This document shows, one piece after another, positions 1 through 6,700 of a DNA stretch of 9,321 nucleotides. Numbering within the stretch: the first letter of the stretch is position 1; every line of letters begins with the position of its first letter. The position numbers and the translations under genes are program-made. This DNA is from Planctomycetes bacterium UBA4800 (GTDB lineage: Bacteria > Planctomycetota > UBA8108 > UBA8890 > UBA8898): NCBI GenBank assembly GCA_002402755.1, contig DHGK01000006.1, positions 1-9,321 on the forward strand. The letters run 5' to 3'. The notes beneath the pieces are model-generated. The model saw only the letters and a list, made by a program, of their open reading frames with translations. It searched no databases and was not told the origin of the DNA.

Positions 1-25
1 TCGCTACCATCGGCCGCGCGGCGAC

Positions 26-32
26 AAGGAGA
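26..32 (+). promoter_or_regulatory. Ribosome binding site of the aminotransferase gene
   Basis: AAGGAGA lies five bases before the ATG at 38 and matches the Shine-Dalgarno consensus well. It supports that ATG as the real start. The bases before it (1-25) show no further recognisable signal. Confidence 0.8.
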
Positions 33-37
33 CACGC

Positions 38-1174
38 ATGCAGGTACCCCTTCTGGATCTCAAGGCGCAGCTCGCGGCCATCGAGCAGGACATCAAGAAG
101 GCCGTGCTCGAGGTGATCGACTCCGGCCGGTACATCATGGGGCCGCAGGCGGCCGAGCTCGAGCGGCAGGTCGCGGCGTACGTGGGGACGCGCCGCGCGG
201 TGGGAGTGTCGTCGGGAACCGATGCGCTGCTCGCGTCCCTGATGGCGCTCGGCGTCGGCCGCGGCGACATCGTCCTGACGACGCCGTACTCGTTCTTCGC
301 CACGGCCGGCGTCATCGCGCGCCTCGGCGCCGAACCGGCCTTCGTCGACATCGACCGCGCCACGTACAATCTCGACCCTGCGCGCCTGGAGGCGTGGTTC
401 GAATCGGCGGGCGGGCGCGCCGCGAAGGTCAAGGCCATCCTGCCCGTCCACCTGTACGGCCAGTGTGCGGCGATGGATCCGATCATGGCGATCGCGCGGC
501 GCCGCGGCGCGCCCGTGGTCGAGGACTGCTGCCAGGCGATCGGCGCCGCCTACCCGTCGCAGGCCGGGCTCGTCAAGGCCGGCGCGATCGGCCGCTGCGG
601 ATGCTTCTCGTTCTTCCCGAGCAAGAACCTGGGCGGCATGGGCGACGGCGGCATGGTGACGACCGATGACGAGGCCCTGGCCGAGACGCTCGCGCGGCTC
701 CGGAACCACGGCATGCACCCGAAGTACTACCACGCCCTGGTCGGAGGGAACTTCCGGCTCGACACGCTGCAGGCGGCGGTGCTGCTCGCGAAGATGCCGC
801 ACCTCGAGTCGTGGCACGCCGCGCGCCGCGCGCACGCCGCGTACTACGACGAGCGCTTCCGGGGAAGCGCGGTCGCGCCGCCCGCGTGCGCGTACGACCG
901 CGCCCACCACGTGTACAACCAGTACGTGATCGCGGTGCCCGAGCGGCGCGACGAGCTCAGGGAGTTCCTCGCGGGCCGCGGCATCGGCACGGAGGTCTAC
1001 TATCCGCTGCCGATCCACCTCCAGGAGTGCTTCCGCTCGCTCGGCTGCCGCCCGGGCGATTTTCCCGAGAGCGAGCGCGCGGCCGCGCACACGCTCGCGC
1101 TGCCCGTTTATCCCGAGCTGACGGACGCGATGCAGGCGGCCGTGGCGGGCGCGATCCTGGAGTTCTACGGATAG
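38..1174 (+). CDS. DegT/DnrJ/EryC1/StrS family PLP-dependent sugar aminotransferase
   Basis: This 378-residue protein is full length for the family, which transfers an amino group (usually from glutamate) to a nucleotide-linked keto-sugar in the cytoplasm, for surface polysaccharide or glycan synthesis. Visible landmarks are SGTDAL at 59-64, the HLYGQC segment at 138-143, VEDCCQAIGA at 161-170 (D163 is the expected partner of the PLP ring nitrogen), FFPSKNLGG at 192-200 with K196 as the expected Schiff-base lysine, GDGGMV at 202-207, NFRLDTLQAAVL at 238-249 and YYPLPIH at 321-327. Overall it resembles the WbpE/WlbC and FdtB/QdtB types, but the sugar substrate cannot be told from sequence alone. 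The start has a good ribosome binding site. Oddly, two cysteines (164-165) occupy positions that are usually small residues such as Ala-Ala. It is convergent with the next gene; any partner sugar genes would be left of the window. Confidence 0.93.
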   Translation: MQVPLLDLKAQLAAIEQDIKKAVLEVIDSGRYIMGPQAAELERQVAAYVGTRRAVGVSSGTDALLASLMALGVGRGDIVLTTPYSFFATAGVIARLGAEPAFVDIDRATYNLDPARLEAWFESAGGRAAKVKAILPVHLYGQCAAMDPIMAIARRRGAPVVEDCCQAIGAAYPSQAGLVKAGAIGRCGCFSFFPSKNLGGMGDGGMVTTDDEALAETLARLRNHGMHPKYYHALVGGNFRLDTLQAAVLLAKMPHLESWHAARRAHAAYYDERFRGSAVAPPACAYDRAHHVYNQYVIAVPERRDELREFLAGRGIGTEVYYPLPIHLQECFRSLGCRPGDFPESERAAAHTLALPVYPELTDAMQAAVAGAILEFYG

Positions 1175-1184
1175 CGCGGCGCGG

Positions 1185-3407
1185 CTATTCGCCGCCAAGG
1201 AACCGCGGGAGCCAGGACGGCGGCCAGTCGAAGTCGAAATCGACGACCCGCCAGAGGCTCGCGAAGCTGTCCGTCCACACGAGCGACTCGCGGGGCTTGC
1301 CGTCGATCTCGGGCCAGTCGGGGTCTCGCTCGTCGACGACCTCCTGCGTGCAGAGGAACTCCTCGTTGTTCGTCAGGATGACCCACGAAGCCGAGTCGAT
1401 TCCCAGGTCGTCGTCGCTCGATGAGGCGACGAGGACCGCCTTGCAGCCGAGGCTCTCCTTCAGGCCGAGCGCCACGGGCTCGAGGTCCAGGAAGCGGTTC
1501 GAGATGTGCAGGAGGAGCAGGCCGTCGGGCTTGAGATGGCGCCAGTAGATCTCCGCGCACTCGCGCGTCAGGAGGTGGATCGGGATCGAGTCGCTCGTGA
1601 AGGCGTCGATGGCGAGCACGTCGAACTCCTGCGGCTCGCCGCGCGCCAGCTCGCGCTCGAGCGAGATGCGCGCGTCTCCGAGGATGACGTCGACCGGCGC
1701 GGGGCAATCCAGGAGGTACGAGAAGTACGTCTCGGCGAGCATCTTCACGTCGGCGTTGATGTCGTAGAACCGGATGTAGTCGCCCTCCTCGCCGTAGGCG
1801 GCGGTCGAGCCCGTGCCCAGGCCCACGACGCCGACGCGCAGGTCGCGCATCAGGGGTTCGGGCGACGCGCGGCGGGGGTGATGGGTCATGGCGAGGCCGA
1901 AGCCGCTCTTGGGGCCGTAGTACGACGTGGCCCAGCGGCGCTTGTCCTCGTCCATGTACTGGAAGCCGTGGCAGATCTGGCCGTTGGTGAGCGAGCGCTT
2001 CAGCCCGACGCCATCCTCGTACTCGGTCTCGGTGACCTTCAGGATGCCGTAGAAGTTGCGGACGCGGCAGATGGTATCTTTGCGGGTGTCTTTCACCTGT
2101 TCGTAGAGGAAGTCGGCCAGGACGACGATGCCGGCGCCGAGCGTGAGCGCGATGACGAACGTGCACGCCAGGCCGGCGTTTCCCGGGATGATCTGCTCCC
2201 ACGGCCGGTCGCGCAGCCAGCAAAACGCCGTGAGCACGCAGCATGCCCCGAGCGCGATGTGGAACTCCCAGAACCCGACGAAGAAATGCGGCGCCGCGAT
2301 GGCGGTGAATGCGCCTCCCAGCGCGCCGCCGATGGCGATGCAGAGGTAGAAGAGCGTGAGCTGCCGCGGATGGGGCTTGGCGCGCACCAGCTCGCCGTGG
2401 CAGTTGATGCAGCACGCGAACAGCACTCCGCAGTACGCCGCGATCTGCTGCCACATGGGGGCGTCGACACCCTCCTTGAACACCATGCAGACGATGGGCA
2501 CGGCGACCAGCAGCCACGGCGCCGACCACCACCGGCTGAACCACCGCTCCTTGTCGAAGCAGATGATGAACGTGACGAGGTAGATCGACAGCGGGAGGAT
2601 CCAGAGGAACGGCGCCACCGCGACTTCCTGGCAGAGCTGGTTGGTGGTCGCGAGCAGCATCGCCGAGCCCGCGGCCGCGAGCAGGATCCACAGAACCGCC
2701 GTGAAGGCGCCCGCGCGGCGCGGCGGCGCGCACGAGTCGCCGCCGGCGTCCGCCAGCGCATCGATCGCCTCCTGCGCGCTCATCGGCGGCGAGCCGCCGC
2801 CCGGCGGCGCGGCCGCGCTCGCGGCGTTGAGCCGCGCCCTGTGGGCGCACCACAGGGTGGCGAGCGCGAACGCGACGAAGAGCAGCGACCAGATGCGCGT
2901 CTGGCGGCCGAGCTGCAGGAACGGCTCGACGACCACGGGGTAGCTCAGGAGCGCGAGCAGCGAGCCCGCGTTCGAGAGCGCGTAAAGGCGGTAGGGCGAG
3001 CGGCGCGGGAACGCGCGGCTGAACCAGCGCTGGAGGAGCGGGGCGGTGGTCGACAGCGCGAACGCCGGCAGGCCCACGTTGGCCAGCAGGAGCAGCAGGA
3101 TCCGCTGCGCCGGCGCGTCGAACGCCGCCGGCTTCCACGTCTCCGGCGAGGGCCCGATGGGCAGGAAGCAGGCCGCCCCGAGCAGCAGGCCCACCTGGAG
3201 CCACGCCTGCGTGCGGGCGCTGAAGCGGCAGGTCACGAGGTGCGACCACGCGTAGCCCGCGAGCAACACGACCTGGAAGAACAGCATGCAGGTCGTCCAC
3301 ACGGCAGGCCCGCCGCCGAACCACGGGAGGATGTACTTCCCGATGAGCGGCTGGACCTGGAAGAGGAGGAACGCGCTCAGTGTGATCGTCAGGGCGAATG
3401 GGAACAT
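1185..3407 (-). CDS. Fused membrane transporter-like / spermidine-synthase-like protein
   Basis: This 740-residue protein belongs to the group annotated as fused MFS/spermidine synthase. Residues 1-435 contain about 13 hydrophobic segments (near 3-20, 36-55, 68-84, 103-121, 140-160, 173-189, 236-255, 264-283, 295-310, 320-336, 350-372, 377-396 and 411-433). Residues 440-740 form a soluble Rossmann-type methyltransferase/aminopropyltransferase-like domain: RNFYGILKV (450-458), NGQICHGFQ (475-483), SAM-type loop VGLGTGS (528-534), acidic YDIN (548-551), GDAR (577-580), IDAFTSDSIP (600-609) and HISNRFLDL (634-642). Family hallmarks in the membrane part include ATTNQL (253-258) and CHGEL (336-340). 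ATG 3407 was chosen because the family begins directly with the first membrane helix; an 83-residue extension to 3656 is possible but low-complexity. No strong Shine-Dalgarno is seen. The function is not established to my knowledge; the fold suggests SAM or decarboxylated-SAM binding at the membrane, with no polyamine genes nearby. Confidence 0.9.
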   Translation of the reverse strand: MFPFALTITLSAFLLFQVQPLIGKYILPWFGGGPAVWTTCMLFFQVVLLAGYAWSHLVTCRFSARTQAWLQVGLLLGAACFLPIGPSPETWKPAAFDAPAQRILLLLLANVGLPAFALSTTAPLLQRWFSRAFPRRSPYRLYALSNAGSLLALLSYPVVVEPFLQLGRQTRIWSLLFVAFALATLWCAHRARLNAASAAAPPGGGSPPMSAQEAIDALADAGGDSCAPPRRAGAFTAVLWILLAAAGSAMLLATTNQLCQEVAVAPFLWILPLSIYLVTFIICFDKERWFSRWWSAPWLLVAVPIVCMVFKEGVDAPMWQQIAAYCGVLFACCINCHGELVRAKPHPRQLTLFYLCIAIGGALGGAFTAIAAPHFFVGFWEFHIALGACCVLTAFCWLRDRPWEQIIPGNAGLACTFVIALTLGAGIVVLADFLYEQVKDTRKDTICRVRNFYGILKVTETEYEDGVGLKRSLTNGQICHGFQYMDEDKRRWATSYYGPKSGFGLAMTHHPRRASPEPLMRDLRVGVVGLGTGSTAAYGEEGDYIRFYDINADVKMLAETYFSYLLDCPAPVDVILGDARISLERELARGEPQEFDVLAIDAFTSDSIPIHLLTRECAEIYWRHLKPDGLLLLHISNRFLDLEPVALGLKESLGCKAVLVASSSDDDLGIDSASWVILTNNEEFLCTQEVVDERDPDWPEIDGKPRESLVWTDSFASLWRVVDFDFDWPPSWLPRFLGGE

Positions 3408-3507
3408 TCCAGGTATTGTGACGCACGGGGGCGGGAAGCGCAATCGGGCGGCGGGGTCAGCCGGGGCCGCGGGCCCGCGCCGGGCGGGCGCGCGGCGCTC
3501 GGCCTCA

Positions 3508-3521
3508 GGAAATAAATTTCC
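3508..3521. promoter_or_regulatory. AT-rich 14-bp dyad, candidate operator or promoter core
   Basis: GGAAATAAATTTCC is a perfect inverted repeat with 6-bp arms around a central AA. It is the only AT-rich stretch of the divergent intergenic region. The dyad is followed by two copies of CGAGCGA (3522-3528 and 3531-3537) with starts nine bases apart. Its position between divergent genes fits an operator for a dimeric regulator or the melting region of the leftward promoter. This is inference from symmetry and position only. Confidence 0.35.
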
Positions 3522-3540
3522 CGAGCGAAACGAGCGATGC

Positions 3541-3568
3541 TTGCGGCCGGCCAGGCATGTGGTACAAC
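3541..3568 (+). promoter_or_regulatory. Candidate sigma-70-type promoter for the RHS gene
   Basis: TTGCGG (3541-3546) and TACAAC (3563-3568) are spaced 16 bases apart and partially match -35 and -10 hexamers (four of six for the -10). Transcription would begin near 3575, giving a leader of roughly 105 bases before the ATG at 3680. The match is modest and the consensus of this organism is unknown. Confidence 0.35.
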
Positions 3569-3663
3569 AGCCGCGCCGATGAGACCGATGCGCGGCCCCG
3601 CGAGAGCGGCCGTGAGAGAACGCCGGCGCCCGCCCGCCGGTTCGGATTCCCGCCACAGGGTCC

Positions 3664-3673
3664 AGGAGGAGGT
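3664..3673 (+). promoter_or_regulatory. Strong ribosome binding site of the RHS gene
   Basis: AGGAGGAGGT ends six bases before ATG 3680. This near-perfect Shine-Dalgarno decides the start: the in-frame ATG at 3557 has no such site and would place 41 low-complexity residues before the signal peptide. Confidence 0.88.
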
Positions 3674-3679
3674 CATTCC

Positions 3680-3745
3680 ATGAAGCGCAGAGGTTTCGTT
3701 CTCGGCGCGCTGCTCGCGTGGGCGAGCGCCGCGCCGCTGTCGGCC
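3680..3745 (+). other. Signal peptide of the RHS protein
   Basis: Residues 1-22 have a basic start (Lys-Arg-Arg at 2-4), a hydrophobic stretch from 5 to about 16 and a small-residue cleavage site ending PLSA before DVQC. No proper lipobox is present: C26 lies four residues past the likely cut and is preceded by VQ rather than a small residue, so signal peptidase I processing is favoured over lipoprotein processing. Confidence 0.8.
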
Positions 3746-6700
3746 GATGTCCAGTGCGGCAACAACTGCGAGCGCAAGGCCCCGCCGATGCCGGAGCCCA
3801 CGCGGCCGCCCGGCCCGCGCTCGATCGTCGTGACGGACCAAGGGCAGCCGCGCCTGCGGATCGCGCTTGCGCGGCCGAGTGCCGCCGGCCCGGCCGTGTC
3901 GCTCGGCATCGCCTACGCGCCCGGCGTCGCCGCGGCGTGGACGGGCGCCGGAGGCGCGCCGCTCGCCGGGAGCGGCTGGACGCTCACGTTTCCGTGTCTT
4001 GCGGCCGCGGACGAGGAGGATCCGCCGCGCGCCGTCATTCTCATCCATGAGGGGGTCGAGCGCATCGAGTTCGCGCGCTTGCCCGACGGGTGCTCGTACG
4101 CGAGCGCCCGCATGCCGGCGCTGCGGCTGCGGCGCGACGGCGAGGATCGCTTCGAGCTCAGGGACATGTGGGGCGGCGCCGTCGTCTGCGCGGGCTTCAC
4201 CGCGTGCTGGCCCGCGCCGCAGCGCGGCAAGCCGCTCGCCTACGCGGATCCGTACTTCGACGGCGAGCGCGCCGTGGCGTTCCGCTGGTCGGACGCGGGC
4301 CTGCTCCGGGAGATCGCCGATGCGGGCGGCCGCGTCTGGCGGTTCGCCTACGACGGCGACATATTGCGCGAGGTCCTGGTCGCGCGCCGCGACGGCATGC
4401 CGCTCTCGCGCGCGGAGTTCCTGTACGGCCGCCGCGTCGCGGACGACCCGGCGACCGAGGACGGCCTGATCGCCGTGACGCACACCCTGCCCGGCGACAC
4501 GGCGCATGCGGCGGCGCACGTGTTTCGCTACCACGCCGAGGGCGACCAGGCCGGCCTGCTCGCGTACGTGCTCGAGCCGGATTCGGTCGTGGAGCTCGGC
4601 GGCCCGGCGGCCGCATTGTGCGCGGACGATGACGAGGTCGCGCGCCGCGCGGGCGCCGCGTTCGCCTACGCGCGGAGCGACATCCCTCCCGAGGTCGTCG
4701 TGTCCGCGTTCCGCGGGCCGTCGTGCGCGGTCTGTCCGGCGGCGGGGTGGTACGAGCTTGCCTACACGCGCAACCCGGCGCCGGCCGAACCCGCGGACTG
4801 GGCCGTGCAGGTCGCGCAGCGCAATCCCGAGGGCAGCACGACGCTGGCCGACTTCAACGGCCGCGGCCAGCTTCTCAACCTGGTGCGCACGGCGCCCGAC
4901 GTGGATGGTCTCGCGCAAGAGGTCGAGTCCTATCGCTACGATGACGCCGGGCGCCTGGCGATGATCGTGTACCCGGCCGCCGCGCTCGGGTACGACAGCC
5001 GGCTCCACCAGAGCGTGTCCCTGGAAGGCCGGAGCGACGGCGTGGTCCGGGCCTTCGCGTACGATGCGGCCGGCCGCCTGATCGGCGAGAGCATCGGCAC
5101 GACGAGCATGCTGTTCGCGGCCGTCAGGGACGGGTGGGTGATGCTGCGGTCTTTCGCCTACGAGGGCGACACGCCGTGGCCCTCGGTCGCGCGCGAGTAT
5201 CCCCGCGCCGGGCAGGCGCCGGTCGCCGCGCTGTCGAGCCACGAGTTTCTGGGGCTTGCGGCCGGCCTCCGCCTCGTCAGGCGCGTCGAGCAGCTTCCCG
5301 CCGTTCCCGAGAGCCAGAACGGCTCCGGCCTGCCGGCCGCGCGCGAGCAGTGGTTCGACCCCGACACCGGCGCGCTCGTGAAGGAGATCGACGCGAACGG
5401 ACGCGCCGCCGAGTACGCCTACGACGGCGAGACCGGCGTGCTCGTGCGGGCGGCGACCCCCGCCGGCGTCACGCGGTGGTTCGTCGATCCGTGGGGGCAG
5501 GTCGAGGCGATGGAGACGCCCGACGGCGTGCGCGAGGTCACGCACCGCGCGTGGCTGCCGCCCGGGCGCATCGCCACCCTGACCTACCGCATGGCGGATC
5601 CGAACACGTACGGGCCGGTGGCGATCGTCGTTCGCGATCTTGCCGGACGGATGCTGTCGAGCGCCGCCGGCACGCCCGCGCCCGGGCTCAAGCCGGAAGA
5701 GGCGCTGCTGGAGGGCGCCGGCGATCTGCCGGATCTCTGGCGCGGCGAGCTTGCGCAGCGCGACGAGCGCGCGTACTCGGCCGGCCGGCTCCAGGAGTTG
5801 ATCGCGTGGTCGGGCGACTCGGCCGCCGTCACGCGCTACGCCTACGATGCGGCGGGGCGCCTCGCGGCCGTCGTCGCTCCGGACGGCACGGCCGCGATCT
5901 ACACGTACGACGCCATGAGCCGCCTCCTGCGGGTCTACGAGGGCAGAATGGGCTTCGCCGCGGTGTTCACGCTCAGAGAGCGGCGCACGTACGACGCGGC
6001 CGGCCGCCTGGCGTCGGTTCGCGCGTTCAGCGAGGACCCCGGTGCGGACGAGAACGTTGCCGGCGCCGTCACCGAGTTCGGCTACGACTGGCGCGGCCGG
6101 CGCATCGAGGAACGCAGCCCCGACGGGGAGGGCCTCGCGCGCGCCGCGCGCAGGTACGTCTACGACAACCTCGACCGCATGATCGAGCTGCACGCGCGGC
6201 CCCGCGGCGCGCAGCTCTTCAGCCTGGTCCGGACGTGGGATCACGACGTGCGCGGCCGCGTATGGCGCGAGGCGGAGGTGAACGTCGAGAACCCGCTCCT
6301 GCGCCAGACGACGCGCTACTGGTACGACGCGGAGCAAGGGCGCCGGAAGACGCTCGGACCGGGCGGCGGCTTCAAGAAGGAGCTGTGCGACGAGGCCGGG
6401 CGGGTCGCCGCCGTATATGCCGGCGTCGACCCCCGCGACGGCGCCGAGGGCGAGCCCTACGGCCAGGCGGTCAGCGCCGAGGGGCTCCTCGATGACACCA
6501 TCCTGGAGGAAGAACACTACGCCTACGACGCGGGCGGGCGCGAGACGCTCCTGACGCATCGCATGCGGCCGGCCGCAGGCTGCGCGCCGGCCGGTCCGAC
6601 GGCTCGCCAGGCCGCGGTCTGGTACGATCCGCTCGGCCGCATCGTGCACACGGTGGTGCGGGGCGGCGAGGCGTGGAGCGCGCGGCCGGCCGGCGTACCC

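Larger units (their letters stand above)
3408..3679. other. Divergent intergenic region
   Basis: These 272 bases separate two divergently transcribed genes and should hold both promoters. Most of it is extremely GC-rich. The exception is an AT-rich patch near 3507-3520, followed by a short direct repeat and a promoter-like pair of hexamers facing the RHS gene. I see no convincing small gene or RNA in it; the open frames crossing it are in-frame extensions or shadows of the flanking genes. Confidence 0.7.

Noticed and set aside
1171..1188. Small inverted repeat (ATAGC...GCTAT) spanning the two convergent stop codons, possible bidirectional terminator
   Set aside because: Only 5 bp of stem and no T-run on either side; it arises largely from two facing TAG codons.
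1165..3426. 753-codon frame on the minus strand overlapping the fused membrane protein
   Set aside because: It is a shifted shadow on the same strand; its product is Arg/Pro/His-rich low complexity, while the chosen frame shows membrane helices and conserved motifs.
1506..3515. 669-codon plus-strand frame antisense to the fused membrane protein
   Set aside because: Arg/Glu/Ala-rich low-complexity translation with no recognisable domain or ribosome site; it is explained by GC bias.
3408..3656. 83-residue N-terminal extension of the fused membrane protein
   Set aside because: The extension is Arg/Ala/Pro-rich intergenic-type sequence, and the family starts at the first membrane helix.
3557..3679. 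Upstream start ATG 3557 for the RHS gene
   Set aside because: It lacks a Shine-Dalgarno, overlaps the candidate -10 region and would bury the signal peptide 41 residues inside.
3746..3769. Possible lipoprotein modification at C26 of the RHS protein
   Set aside because: The residues before C26 do not form a lipobox (VQ precedes the Cys), and a signal peptidase I site fits better.
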